A DNA stretch of 64,000 nt from assembly GCF_016097405.1 (NCBI RefSeq), contig NZ_JAEHGD010000001.1, positions 1,251,831-1,315,830 on the forward strand, read 5' to 3'. Positions 1 through 8,138 of the stretch are shown piece after piece. The notes under the pieces are model-generated. The model was not told where the DNA came from. It made no database searches and saw only the letters and a list, made by a program, of their open reading frames with translations. A program made the position numbers and the translations under genes. This DNA comes from a methane-oxidizing endosymbiont of Gigantopelta aegis. Lineage in GTDB: Bacteria; Pseudomonadota; Gammaproteobacteria; Methylococcales; Methylomonadaceae. The first letter of the stretch is position 1. The number at the start of each line of letters is the position of its first letter.

Positions 1-213
1 AACCACATAAGAATCGGTCGTCAATGCCAATCGGTCTCCCTGCTGCTCAATAGCCGCCAAATCAAAACGTGCCTGGTCTTCCAATGGCTTTAAATAGTCA
101 TTATCAAAGCTTTTGACAAAAACATGGTCGATTAAGTCGCGCATGGCTTTGCCGCCACTGCCATGCGCCAGGGTAATGATGTCGGCATTGAAATGACGCT
201 GAGAACGATTCAT
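1..213 (-). CDS. hypE: Hydrogenase maturation protein HypE, N-terminal part
   Basis: The gene starts with ATG at 213 and runs off the left edge of the window. The readable N-terminus contains ITLAHGSGGKAMRDLI, the conserved opening of HypE. HypE is known to dehydrate the carbamoyl group that HypF attaches to its C-terminal cysteine, giving the cyanide ligand of the NiFe site; that cysteine lies outside the window. It starts one base after the hypD stop codon, so the two are almost certainly translated as one operon. About 71 codons are visible. Identification is confident from the motif and its position after hypD. Confidence 0.93.
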   Translation of the reverse strand, partial: MNRSQRHFNADIITLAHGSGGKAMRDLIDHVFVKSFDNDYLKPLEDQARFDLAAIEQQGDRLALTTDSYVV

Positions 214-214
214 A

Positions 215-1366
215 TCAAGATTCCTTTTCCACCGCTTGTCGTTTAGACAATAACTCAGGAATATTGCCAAAATTATAATACGCCGCACAAGCGCCTTCAG
301 AGGACACCATCAAGGCGCCCATCGGCGTTTCCGGGGTGCAACTGCCAGCAAAAACCTTACATTCCCACGGCCGAATCACGCCTTTTAGCACTTCGCCACA
401 TTGACAGGATTTTGGATCGGCAATTTTAAGATTGGGAATCTGAAATTTTTGCTCTGCATCAAAACCGGCATAGGCTTCACGCATTCTGACACCGGAATGA
501 TCAATCGAGCCTAGCCCTCGCCATTCAAAAAACTCACGAATTTCAAACACCTGCTCTATCACCTTCAAGCCCGCCTCATTACCATTAGGCGGAACAATTC
601 GGGCGTATTGATTTTCCACCTGACATCGCTGCTCGCTGATTTGCTTGAGTAGCATCCAGATGGAATGCAGAATATCCAGCGGTTCAAAACCGGTGATGAC
701 AATGGGTTTCTGATAAGCCTGTGATACAAATTGAAACGGCTGCTCGCCGACCACCATACTGACATGCCCGGGTGCCAGAAAGCCGTCAATCTTCATATCT
801 GGTGAATCCAAAATAGCCTTGATGGTCGGAACCGTAGTAATGTGATTACAGAACAAGGAAAAGTTTTCAATCCCTTCCCGTTCAGCCTGTAACACCGTCA
901 ATGCGGTGCTGGGCATGGTGGTTTCAAAACCTAGCGCAAAAAAAATGACCTGTCGGCCGGGATTTTGCCGCGCCAGTTGCAAGGCATCTAGCGGTGAGTA
1001 CACCATCCTGATATCCGCGCCTTCTGCCTTTGCCTGCAACAGACTTTTTTTAGAACCCGGCACGCGCATGGCATCACCAAATGTGGTAAAAATCACATCT
1101 GGTCTTTCCGCCAATGCAACACAATCATCCACCCGTCCCATGGGCAAGACACAGACCGGGCAACCAGGCCCGTGAATCAGTTCTATCCATTCCGGTAACA
1201 TTGGCTCTATACCATAGCGAAAAATGGTATGGGTATGGCCGCCGCAAAACTCCATCAGTTGCAAGGGTCGGCTATGCTGTGCTTGTATTGACTCGGCCAG
1301 TTTATTGATTTGAGCGATCAATGCACGGGCTTTTTGGGGATCACGAAATTCATCGACAAATTTCAT
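215..1366 (-). CDS. hypD: Hydrogenase maturation protein HypD
   Basis: HypD is the 4Fe-4S scaffold that, with HypC, assembles the Fe(CN)2CO unit of NiFe hydrogenases in the cytoplasm. The 383 residues match the family length. Diagnostic motifs are CGGHTH at residues 41-46, GPGCPVC at about 66-72 and the cysteine-rich C-terminal cluster region (CQCGEVLKG, then WECKVF and GSC at about 333-355). The start overlaps the stop of the upstream SIS-domain gene by 4 bp and the stop is followed one base later by hypE, showing tight coupling. The gene is intact although the hydrogenase structural genes nearby are destroyed. Confidence 0.97.
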   Translation of the reverse strand: MKFVDEFRDPQKARALIAQINKLAESIQAQHSRPLQLMEFCGGHTHTIFRYGIEPMLPEWIELIHGPGCPVCVLPMGRVDDCVALAERPDVIFTTFGDAMRVPGSKKSLLQAKAEGADIRMVYSPLDALQLARQNPGRQVIFFALGFETTMPSTALTVLQAEREGIENFSLFCNHITTVPTIKAILDSPDMKIDGFLAPGHVSMVVGEQPFQFVSQAYQKPIVITGFEPLDILHSIWMLLKQISEQRCQVENQYARIVPPNGNEAGLKVIEQVFEIREFFEWRGLGSIDHSGVRMREAYAGFDAEQKFQIPNLKIADPKSCQCGEVLKGVIRPWECKVFAGSCTPETPMGALMVSSEGACAAYYNFGNIPELLSKRQAVEKES

Positions 1367-2058
1367 TGGCTCTCTCCTGAATGTTCGGCCAAAAAGCCGC
1401 GTTGATCAGCCAGCAAGGTATGCACCAAATCCCAAAGAATGTGATAACAACTTACATGCACTTCCTGGACTCGGTGAATGGAATCGGTTTCCACCACCAA
1501 ACAATAATCCAGTATGCCTGAATGTTTCATGTCACCACCATCGCCCCCGGCAAATCCAATAGTACACAAACCTATTTCTTGCGCTTTACGAAAACCATTC
1601 ATTAGATTGTTCGAATTACCACTGGTAGAAAAACCGACTACGGCATCACCTTGACACGCATGTGCATCAAGCTGCCGGGTAAAAATATGTTGTACGCCAA
1701 TATCGTTACTGACCGCCGTAATCATTGCCATATCCATACACAGGTTGATCGCCGGCAAAGCCGGTCGACCGGTTGTCACCGGGTGCTGAAACTCTACTGC
1801 CAGATGGGCCGCATCACAACTGGAACCGCCATTGCCCATGGTAAAAAGACGCCCCCGATTGCGATAAACATTGGCCAGAGCATGGGCAATCTCGATCAAT
1901 GCCTGACTGTTCTGGGCAAAAAATTGTTGTTTGATCTCAATAGAATGATGGGCTTTTTGTCGGATGGCTTCCAGTAATGCGTCATGCTCACTGGCGGCCT
2001 GTTTTTGATCTCCATGCAAAAAAGGGTACAGAGATTTTAATGACTCTTCCGCGGTCAT
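1363..2058 (-). CDS. SIS-domain (GmhA-like phosphoheptose isomerase family) protein in the hyp operon
   Basis: The 231-residue protein carries a sugar-isomerase (SIS) fold: TMGNGGSSCDAAHLA at about 74-88 and FSTSGNSNNL at about 143-152 are the phospho-sugar binding loops seen in GmhA/DiaA-type proteins. It sits between hypC and hypD with 4-bp ATGA overlaps on both sides, so it is part of the hyp translation unit. GmhA itself makes heptose for LPS, but this context suggests a different or accessory role tied to hydrogenase maturation. That role is inference; no catalytic proof is visible. The N-terminus (about 40 residues, charged) is longer than in standard GmhA. Confidence 0.85.
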   Translation of the reverse strand: MTAEESLKSLYPFLHGDQKQAASEHDALLEAIRQKAHHSIEIKQQFFAQNSQALIEIAHALANVYRNRGRLFTMGNGGSSCDAAHLAVEFQHPVTTGRPALPAINLCMDMAMITAVSNDIGVQHIFTRQLDAHACQGDAVVGFSTSGNSNNLMNGFRKAQEIGLCTIGFAGGDGGDMKHSGILDYCLVVETDSIHRVQEVHVSCYHILWDLVHTLLADQRGFLAEHSGESQ

Positions 2059-2348
2059 GATGACTCCAATACCGTCTGACTGTCCTGCATGGCATCTAAC
2101 TCTTGCTGCACCTCCCCAAGCTCACTGAGTAATGCCAGGGTTTTCTGAGCCTCATCCTCATCGATCCGGCTCATGGCAAAGCCAACATGCACCAGCACCC
2201 AATCGCCCACACACGATTCCGGGGGATGATTTTCATCCACGACACAAGCGATATTCACCTGTCGTTTCACCCCCGACACATCAACTTTGGCCAGTAATTG
2301 TTCGTAATCAATTATTTCAACAATCTGACCCGGTATACCTAAACACAT
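2055..2348 (-). CDS. hypC: Hydrogenase maturation chaperone HypC
   Basis: Small chaperone of 97 residues that binds HypD and hands the Fe(CN)2CO unit to the hydrogenase large-subunit precursor. It begins MCLGIPGQIVEI; Cys2, exposed after Met removal, is the iron-binding residue of the family. The C-terminal half is acidic and somewhat longer than the shortest HypC proteins. It overlaps the hypF stop by 10 bp upstream and the SIS gene by 4 bp downstream, consistent with one mRNA. Confidence 0.96.
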   Translation of the reverse strand: MCLGIPGQIVEIIDYEQLLAKVDVSGVKRQVNIACVVDENHPPESCVGDWVLVHVGFAMSRIDEDEAQKTLALLSELGEVQQELDAMQDSQTVLESS

Positions 2349-4708
2349 TTTGTTTTCCCCTTTATGCTTCGAGCCAGCGCCACCATGGCCTGCCCAAATG
2401 CCAATCCACCATCATTCGCTGGAACTCTACGATGACTCAGGACATTAAACCCCACCTCTTGCAGATTCTTCTCCAGCAATTGAAAAAGTCTGCGGTTTTG
2501 TAAAACGCCCCCCGATAATGCAATCGCCTCCCAAGCCATTTCTTTTGTCTGTAAAGACATAACCATTTCGGCTAATCCTTGCGCCAATCCCAGATGAAAA
2601 CGGGTGGCGATGACATCGACCGGCGTTCCGGCTTGTAAGTCATTTAGTAATGCCCGCCACATATTATCGGCCACTAAACAGGGAGGTTCATTTTGTCGGT
2701 CAATCAAAAAAACATATCCCCGACCCTCCTCACGGCTTAGCAATACGTCGCTGACCTGGTTTTCCAGCGCCATCGCTGCCTGGCCTTCATAGCTGATCTG
2801 TTCCCGACAGAGTCCCAGCGCAGCGGCCACTGCATCAAACAAACGACCCGCCGATGAAGCCTTAGGCGTGTTGATGTTTTTGGCCAGCATAACATCAATT
2901 GTGGTCAATGGTTTTTGCTGTAAAAACTGTATCAACTCAAGTCCTGAATAATACTTTGTCAGTTCCACCCAGTCGAAAGCTGCCCGTAAGTGGGCATAAG
3001 TGTTACGCCAGGGTTCTCGCATGGCTTGCACACCACCAATCAAGGCTGTAGGCCTTAATGTCGCCAGTCGTACAAAATCACAGTAATCGGCCAGTAAAAA
3101 CTCGCCACCCCATAACTCGCCATCCTGCCCGTAACCTATGCCATCCAGCACGATACCCAACACTTTTCCAGCGTAAAGCGGCCAATCATTATCAGCGAGA
3201 CAAGCGGCAATATGAGCGTGGTGATGCTGAATATTTACCCCTTCAATGCCTAATTCAGCCGCTTTTTGCATCCCCAGTTTGGTAGACAAATAATCAGGAT
3301 GAGCATCAACCGCCAGAATTTCTGGCTGATGATTAAATAAACGCTGATATAGTTTAAGATTATGCTCATAATCTTTCAGCACCCTGGCATCTTCCAGATC
3401 GCCCATATGTTGCGACAAGACTGCTTGTCCATCTTTAATCAGGCAAAAGGTATTTTTAAGCTCACCCCCCATCGCCAGTAAATCAGGTCCCTGTTCAAAG
3501 CCTTCAGGTAATAGCAACGATTGTGGCGCATAACCTCTAGCCCGCCGAATCATCCGGCATTGTCCATTGACTACCTTGACGACTGAATCATCGACACGGT
3601 GTAAAACCTGCCGGTCATGCAACAAAAAATAATCTACCAGCCCAGTTAGCTGCCGCTGTACCTCGTCATTATCAATACACTGAGGCTGATTACTCAGGTT
3701 GGCCGAGGTCATCACCAGCGGCGCGGTCATGTCCTGCATCAACAACGCATGTAACGGTGTATAAGGCAACATGAAGCCTAAGACAGATTGTTCCGGCGCT
3801 ATCTGACTGGCCAGCAAATGATCTGTTTTTGGGTGTTTTTCCAGCAACACAATGGGTGCCTGGGGTGACGCCAGTAAATCAGCCTCATATTCGCTGACGA
3901 GGCAATATTGGCGAATTATCTCTATGGATTTGGCCATCAGTGCAAACGGCTTGGCATCACGTTGTTTATGGTGCCTGAGCCTGGCAACAGCTTGTTCATT
4001 CAGCACATCACAAGCCAGATGAAAACCGCCAATCCCTTTGATGGCGAGAATAAAACCTTGTCGAATCAACTGGGCAGCACGGTCAACATCATCAATAGCC
4101 GGGATAGAATCAGCCTCTGGCTCCAGCCATAGCTTAGGTCCACAGACCGGACAAGCATTTGGCTGGGCATGGAAGCGGCGGTCGGCGGGGTTGTCGTATT
4201 CTGTCTGGCAGACAGAGCACTGCTTGAAGTGTGCCATACTGGTATGGCGGCGGTCATAAGGTATGCTGTCAATAATCGACAAACGCGGCCCACAGTGAGT
4301 GCAATTAGTCAAGGCATAACGATACCGGCGATTGATGGGATCGTTTATCTCATCCAGACAATCTTTACAAATGGCGGCATCCGCAGGCACTACTGTCTGC
4401 ATAGCACCTTGCTGACTGGCAACAATTTCAAATGAATCACCAAACGGTGCGGGCAAAGGCTCTTGTTGAATACTATCAATTCTGGCCAACGGTGGACATT
4501 GCTCCCAAACAGCCCGGATAAAATCCTCCACCCGGCAAGACTCCCCCCAAACGTCAATCAACACGCCACTGCCATCATTCATTACTCGACCCGCCAGGCG
4601 ATATTGGTCAGCCAAACGCCAGACAAACGGCCGGAAGCCTACGCCCTGAACAACGCCGCGGACATGCAGTCTTAAACTCGCAAGTGGTTGCTCTGTTAAA
4701 TGAGACAT
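2339..4708 (-). CDS. hypF: Carbamoyltransferase HypF
   Basis: HypF converts carbamoyl phosphate to carbamoyl-AMP and transfers the group to HypE for cyanide synthesis. Domains in order: acylphosphatase-like (VRGVVQGVGFRPFVW at about 16-30), two zinc-finger-like Cys motifs (from CKDC at about 114, then CSVC and CPVC), a YrdC/Sua5-like domain (about 200-385), and a C-terminal Kae1-like domain with HHHAHIA. I place the start at the ATG at 4708 (MSHLTEQ, 789 aa), not at the in-frame TTG 27 bp upstream, because the upstream hydrogenase remnant ends with TGA only two bases before this ATG. The intact length is usual for HypF. Confidence 0.96.
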   Translation of the reverse strand: MSHLTEQPLASLRLHVRGVVQGVGFRPFVWRLADQYRLAGRVMNDGSGVLIDVWGESCRVEDFIRAVWEQCPPLARIDSIQQEPLPAPFGDSFEIVASQQGAMQTVVPADAAICKDCLDEINDPINRRYRYALTNCTHCGPRLSIIDSIPYDRRHTSMAHFKQCSVCQTEYDNPADRRFHAQPNACPVCGPKLWLEPEADSIPAIDDVDRAAQLIRQGFILAIKGIGGFHLACDVLNEQAVARLRHHKQRDAKPFALMAKSIEIIRQYCLVSEYEADLLASPQAPIVLLEKHPKTDHLLASQIAPEQSVLGFMLPYTPLHALLMQDMTAPLVMTSANLSNQPQCIDNDEVQRQLTGLVDYFLLHDRQVLHRVDDSVVKVVNGQCRMIRRARGYAPQSLLLPEGFEQGPDLLAMGGELKNTFCLIKDGQAVLSQHMGDLEDARVLKDYEHNLKLYQRLFNHQPEILAVDAHPDYLSTKLGMQKAAELGIEGVNIQHHHAHIAACLADNDWPLYAGKVLGIVLDGIGYGQDGELWGGEFLLADYCDFVRLATLRPTALIGGVQAMREPWRNTYAHLRAAFDWVELTKYYSGLELIQFLQQKPLTTIDVMLAKNINTPKASSAGRLFDAVAAALGLCREQISYEGQAAMALENQVSDVLLSREEGRGYVFLIDRQNEPPCLVADNMWRALLNDLQAGTPVDVIATRFHLGLAQGLAEMVMSLQTKEMAWEAIALSGGVLQNRRLFQLLEKNLQEVGFNVLSHRRVPANDGGLAFGQAMVALARSIKGKTKCV

Positions 4709-4710
4709 GA

Positions 4711-4741
4711 TCAATGCACCGTACACACCATACAAGGATCG
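4711..4741 (-). pseudogene. 3' end of a NiFe-hydrogenase large subunit gene
   Basis: Read on the minus strand, these bases give DPCMVCTVH and a stop, the C-terminal signature of NiFe-hydrogenase large subunits: two cysteines that bind nickel, then the His at the maturation-protease site. The stop lies two bases before the hypF start, as expected for an operon. The rest of the gene is separated by the IS3 element; deleting the element plus one copy of the ATCG flank rejoins the frame to give RSFDPCMVCTVH. Only this tail survives on this side. Confidence 0.82.
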
Positions 4742-4844
4742 GTAAATGTCAAAGTAACTGTCGCCAAAAGTTGAAAATTAATGAATGATATTGGGCTTGT
4801 TGACTGAGCGCGAATCATTCGGTTTATCAGGATTTAGGCAGACG

Positions 4845-5726
4845 TCAGATTGCCAATCCCAGTTTCGGGTATGTTGACTCCATCGTTTGGGGTTTTTGAG
4901 CTTTAGCGGCCTCATAGACCGCTTTACGCTGGATTAATATCGCCTGATCTTTAGCCTCATGGCGTTGGGCCGGTGTGACAAATTGAATACCACTATGCCG
5001 ATGCTGGTGATTGTACCAGTCCACAAAGCCTGCGACCCATTCCCTGGCAGCCGCTATTGTCTCAAAGGGCTGTGAAGGATATTTAGGCGTATATTTAAGC
5101 GTCCTGAATAGGGATTCGGAATAAGGATTGTCATTACTCACCGCTGGCCGACTGAGTGAAGTCGCTACCCCCAGTTTTTGCAAGGTTGCCAGCATGGTTG
5201 CGCCTTTCATTGGGCTACCGTTGTCAGAATGCAAAACCACCTGCTCGCGTTGAATGCATTCACGTTGGCAGATATCGGTGATGACATCGGCCGCATACTG
5301 ACTGCTTTCTTCCTGGTAGACCTGCCAGCCGACAATTTTACGGCTAAAGATATCCATAAACAGGTACAGATAAAAGAACTGTCCTTTGACTTGCGTTGCC
5401 AGATAGGTGATATCCCAAGTGTAAATCTGATTGGGCGATGTTGCGGTCAAGGCTTTCGGTTTGCTGCGCGAGCTAGGTGTCCGACTGGTATGCCGGTGTG
5501 ATAATTGATTGGCCTCCCTTAAAACTCGATAAAAACTGGATTCTGAAGCAATATATTGACCACGCTCGGCCAATATCGGCACGATTTGATGCGGCGTACA
5601 GTCTTTAAATTCGTCCGAATTAGCGATAGCAAGTATCTCGGCTCGTTCCTCGTCACTGAGCTTATGGCTCGGGGTAAACTGACGCTGTGTCCGGCCATCG
5701 ACGGATAGCGTTTCAGTTTTTGCCAA
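4845..5726 (-). CDS. IS3-family transposase OrfB (DDE integrase core)
   Basis: The integrase core is visible: TWDITYL (first Asp), HSDNGSPM (second Asp) and NPYSESLFRTLKY (Glu), the DDE triad of IS3 OrfB proteins. The 293-residue frame opens with TTG and is most likely made as an OrfAB fusion: the overlap with orfA contains the slippery run CAAAAAC near 5720, where a -1 shift from the orfA frame enters this frame. The region after the shift continues the helix-turn-helix region at the end of the productive orfA part. Confidence 0.9.
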   Translation of the reverse strand: MAKTETLSVDGRTQRQFTPSHKLSDEERAEILAIANSDEFKDCTPHQIVPILAERGQYIASESSFYRVLREANQLSHRHTSRTPSSRSKPKALTATSPNQIYTWDITYLATQVKGQFFYLYLFMDIFSRKIVGWQVYQEESSQYAADVITDICQRECIQREQVVLHSDNGSPMKGATMLATLQKLGVATSLSRPAVSNDNPYSESLFRTLKYTPKYPSQPFETIAAAREWVAGFVDWYNHQHRHSGIQFVTPAQRHEAKDQAILIQRKAVYEAAKAQKPQTMESTYPKLGLAI

Positions 5727-6331
5727 CGCTGCAAAGTGCGTAAGCTGATGCCGATGATCTCGGCGGCTTTTGATTTTCTTGCGCCCAGGCCGACGGCTTC
5801 ATCAAAATATTCCAACCATTGTTCGCGTTCTGCAAGAGAAATCATCACGCCTTTTCCTCCCAGAACGCTCGGCACTTTTTGGAGCACCAATAAGGCGGCG
5901 GCTTCTGCCAAGGCCTTTTCCTTGCGATTTAATTCTTTTTCCAGTTGTTTTATCTCATCCCGTAAAGACTTGTCTGATCGGGATTTTCCTGATTGTTCTG
6001 CTTTGTCGGTTTTCTTGATAAACTCGTCTTTCCAAACATCAAGATGATGCGGAAATATACCGTGTTGACGGCAAAAGGCATTTAACGCCTCACCTTCTAA
6101 AGCGACGCTTTCCATTAATAAAGCAAAACGCTCTGCCATTGACCAGTCAGCTGGGCGTTTATTCATCGGGGTGTCTGTCATAGGCGTTGTACGAGGTTTC
6201 TTTAGCCAGTTTTTAAGGGTAAACAAGTTTACATTCAATTCATCAGCGATACACTGTATCGTTTTATCACCACGTTGCAATACTTTTGATATGGCTTGTT
6301 CTTTAAATGCTTTACTATAACGTTGGGACAT
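5519..6331 (-). CDS. IS3-family transposase OrfA (helix-turn-helix)
   Basis: The start MSQRYSKAFKEQ at 6331 is typical of IS3 OrfA; an ATG 33 bp upstream is less likely. The N-terminus is a helix-turn-helix (DELNVNLFTLKNWLKK) and a Lys/Glu-rich coiled-coil stretch follows (about 110-150), as in OrfA multimerisation regions. Past the likely -1 frameshift site at about 5720, the last about 65 codons in this frame are probably not functional and the productive reading passes into OrfB. The element's outer inverted repeat starts 26 bp upstream of the gene. Confidence 0.85.
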   Translation of the reverse strand: MSQRYSKAFKEQAISKVLQRGDKTIQCIADELNVNLFTLKNWLKKPRTTPMTDTPMNKRPADWSMAERFALLMESVALEGEALNAFCRQHGIFPHHLDVWKDEFIKKTDKAEQSGKSRSDKSLRDEIKQLEKELNRKEKALAEAAALLVLQKVPSVLGGKGVMISLAEREQWLEYFDEAVGLGARKSKAAEIIGISLRTLQRWQKLKRYPSMAGHSVSLPRAISSVTRNEPRYLLSLIRTNLKTVRRIKSCRYWPSVVNILLQNPVFIEF

Positions 6332-6384
6332 CGTTTTATTCCTCTGTTTTAATAGAGGCGACAACTAGTCTGACACAGGGGGGA

Positions 6385-6543
6385 ATCGAATGATCGGATG
6401 ATATGCTGAATGGCGACCGAGGTTTTTTCATCTTCTTCAACCAGAGTATCCTGTAATGCCTGCTCTAACAAGCGAGCAATCACTCCCACTACCATTCTGC
6501 CATTTAAATTCGGTACCTTACCCCCCAGTTGCCAATACTCGGG
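6385..6543 (-). pseudogene. Internal fragment of a NiFe-hydrogenase large subunit gene
   Basis: An open stretch of 53 codons follows a TGA at 6544-6546 and ends in IQHIIRSFD, exactly where the IS3 element enters. The segment ALQDTLVEEDEKTSVAIQHI resembles the conserved region before DPCxxC in hydrogenase large subunits, and it fuses in frame with DPCMVCTVH on the far side of the IS. The first part (to about codon 15) may be foreign sequence. Reading on into the IS gives a short tail ending SPLCQTSCRLY. No start codon or upstream part of the gene remains here, so this is a relic. Confidence 0.75.
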
Positions 6544-6607
6544 TCAGAGTAAAATTTATCTACCCCCCATTGGATCACGAAAGCGAAACAATAAGGAAAT
6601 ATATTTT

Positions 6608-6667
6608 TTACTCTGCCACTAAAAATACTTTATCATCGACAACCAGAATCCTGGGCAGGGTCGCCAT
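6608..6667 (-). pseudogene. Start of a response-regulator gene (HupR/HoxA position), truncated
   Basis: The hypB stop TGA shares a base with an ATG at 6667 that reads [19 protein letters not shown] and then stops. ILVVDD is the acidic pocket that opens a CheY-like receiver domain. In many hydrogenase operons a transcriptional regulator of the HupR/HoxA type follows the hyp genes, which would fit; that naming is inference from 19 codons. The break falls right after the first beta strand, and the following sequence (6544-6607) matches nothing I recognise. Confidence 0.6.
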
Positions 6668-7518
6668 CAGTCTGTCATCGTTTTAGCAACGGCTTCAGAA
6701 GCCCGATTTGCATGGCCTAACAAGCGGGTCTGCAAACTTAACCGTATCCATTGATACCAATCCTGCAAGCCTTCCCCTGTTTTGGCTGAAATCTTGAATA
6801 CCTGAATACCGGGATTAACCCGCCGCGCATAGTCAATACATTGCTCAACATTAAAATCCAGATAGGGTAACAGGTCGATTTTGTTCAATAGTAAAATATC
6901 GGCCGCATGAAACATATCCGGGTATTTTATCGGCTTATCTTCGCCTTCTGTGACCGACAAAATGGCAACTTTAGCCGCTTCCCCCAGGTCAAAGGCCGCC
7001 GGACAAACCAAGTTACCGACATTTTCTATCATCAGTACAGAACCCTGCTGCAAAGATAAATGTTCCACCGCATGTCCCACTTGATGGGCATCTAAATGAC
7101 ATCCCTTTCCGGTATTGATTTGTACTGCTTTGACACCAGTTTCCCGTATCCTGTCGGCATCGCGGCTGGTTTCCTGGTCACCTTCAATAACCGCCATTGG
7201 AATTTCTTCTGTTAAGTCCTGCAAGGTACGGGTCAACAAGCTGGTTTTTCCTGAACCCGGGCTGGATACCAGGTTTAATGTCAAAATACCTTTTTCAGCG
7301 AACGCCTGCCGGTTGGCACGAGCATATTCATCATTCTTACTCAGAATATTCTGTTCAATCTGCACCATATGAGACTGGCTCATTCCTGGCGCATGAGCAT
7401 ACGCCGGGCCATGGCCGTAATGATGATCAGTCTCTCCATGTGTGTGATCGTGTTCATGATGAGTGTGTTTCCCCTCAATTCTGCTTTCACCTTCCCCGCA
7501 ACCACATACTGTACACAT
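6667..7518 (-). CDS. hypB: Hydrogenase nickel incorporation GTPase HypB
   Basis: HypB is a nickel-binding GTPase that works with HypA to insert Ni into the hydrogenase large subunit. The 283 residues begin with CTVCGCG, the high-affinity nickel motif, followed by a His-rich stretch (about 19-50), then the P-loop SSPGSGKTS at about 85-93, metal-site residues around GKGCHLDAH, and the guanine-specificity motif NKIDLL. The start ATG overlaps the hypA stop by one base (TAATG). The gene looks fully functional despite loss of the adjoining hydrogenase genes. Confidence 0.96.
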   Translation of the reverse strand: MCTVCGCGEGESRIEGKHTHHEHDHTHGETDHHYGHGPAYAHAPGMSQSHMVQIEQNILSKNDEYARANRQAFAEKGILTLNLVSSPGSGKTSLLTRTLQDLTEEIPMAVIEGDQETSRDADRIRETGVKAVQINTGKGCHLDAHQVGHAVEHLSLQQGSVLMIENVGNLVCPAAFDLGEAAKVAILSVTEGEDKPIKYPDMFHAADILLLNKIDLLPYLDFNVEQCIDYARRVNPGIQVFKISAKTGEGLQDWYQWIRLSLQTRLLGHANRASEAVAKTMTD

Positions 7519-7859
7519 TACTCCACCTCCAGTTCTTTTATCTTCATTTCATCACCGCCGGTTATCTGCAATTGATAGCCGCCACAATCGGGGCACTCAT
7601 CAAACCGCTGTTTTACGGTGACTGTTTTTTCACATTGCATACACCAGGCCACACCAGGCTTATGAATGATGTTTAATTGTGCCGACTCTGCCAAGGTATT
7701 TTTCATCACCACCTCAAAACTAAAACGCATAGCCTCAATTTCAACACTGGCTAGTTCACCTATTTCCAGCCAGACAGTCTTAACTCGCTGAAACCCCTGT
7801 TTTTCAGCTTCTGTTTGCAAAATCTGTAACACCCCTTCACACAAAGACATCTCGTGCAT
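7518..7859 (-). CDS. hypA: Hydrogenase nickel metallochaperone HypA
   Basis: The 113-residue protein starts [10 protein letters not shown]; His2 is the nickel ligand of the family. A zinc site is formed by Cys73, Cys76, Cys89 and Cys92 (CMQC and CPDC). I chose the ATG at 7859 over an in-frame start 99 bp upstream because the MHEMS N-terminus is invariant in HypA and a GGAG sequence lies 11 bases ahead of it. It is the first gene of the hyp operon seen here, and its stop overlaps the hypB start. Confidence 0.95.
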   Translation of the reverse strand: MHEMSLCEGVLQILQTEAEKQGFQRVKTVWLEIGELASVEIEAMRFSFEVVMKNTLAESAQLNIIHKPGVAWCMQCEKTVTVKQRFDECPDCGGYQLQITGGDEMKIKELEVE

Positions 7860-8080
7860 ATTCAGTTCAACTCCAGTTGATAAGCCTACACAAGAATCAA
7901 AAGCATGTGTCAGCCGATATATCAATCGCTGACATTTTTCGCCTTTACACTTTTTCAAGCTTAACAGAATTATGGATCATGTTCCCTGTGACTAAAAAAT
8001 TCCATTCAGCAGTTTAAAATTCTCCAAATTGTCTCACACCAATTACCCTGTCCCGCTTGCAAAGAGTATATTGCTCACAC

Positions 8081-8113
8081 AAAAAAAGGGCGCTGACTCT
8101 ATAGCCAGCACCC
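8081..8113 (-). terminator. Rho-independent terminator of clpB
   Basis: On the minus strand an 8-bp stem (GGGTGCTG pairing with CAGCGCCC, one G-T pair) is followed by seven T residues. It lies 26 bp past the clpB stop and is well placed to end its transcript. Confidence 0.85.
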
Positions 8114-8138
8114 TTGTCTGATTGTCTTGGTGTAGACT

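Larger units (their letters stand above)
4742..6384 (-). mobile_element. IS3-family insertion sequence inside the hydrogenase large subunit gene
   Basis: The element has imperfect terminal inverted repeats at 4747-4765 (TGTCAAAGTAACTGTCGCC) and 6357-6375 (complement TGTCAGACTAGTTGTCGCC, 15 of 19 matching). A direct repeat ATCG occurs at 4738-4741 and 6385-6388. Removing the element and one ATCG restores the hydrogenase reading frame, so I set the limits by that repeat; 5 and 9 bases lie outside the recognisable inverted repeats, so the exact tips are uncertain. It encodes OrfA and OrfB on the minus strand joined by a frameshift. The reading frames look intact, so it may be active. Confidence 0.85.

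Noticed and set aside
1363-2058. Calling the SIS gene in the hyp operon gmhA
   Set aside because: Family membership is clear but the context does not support LPS heptose synthesis, so no gene symbol is given.
4708-4735. HypF start at the TTG at 4735
   Set aside because: Those codons overlap the hydrogenase large-subunit C-terminus in another frame; the ATG at 4708 lies two bases after its stop and gives a normal HypF N-terminus.
6385-6420. CQTSC in the IS read-through tail of the hydrogenase fragment as a replacement metal site
   Set aside because: It is CxxxC, not CxxC, lacks the final His and comes from IS sequence; it cannot serve as the nickel motif.
7197-7676. 159-residue plus-strand frame across hypA and hypB
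   Set aside because: It runs opposite two genes with strong family motifs and has no recognisable domain.
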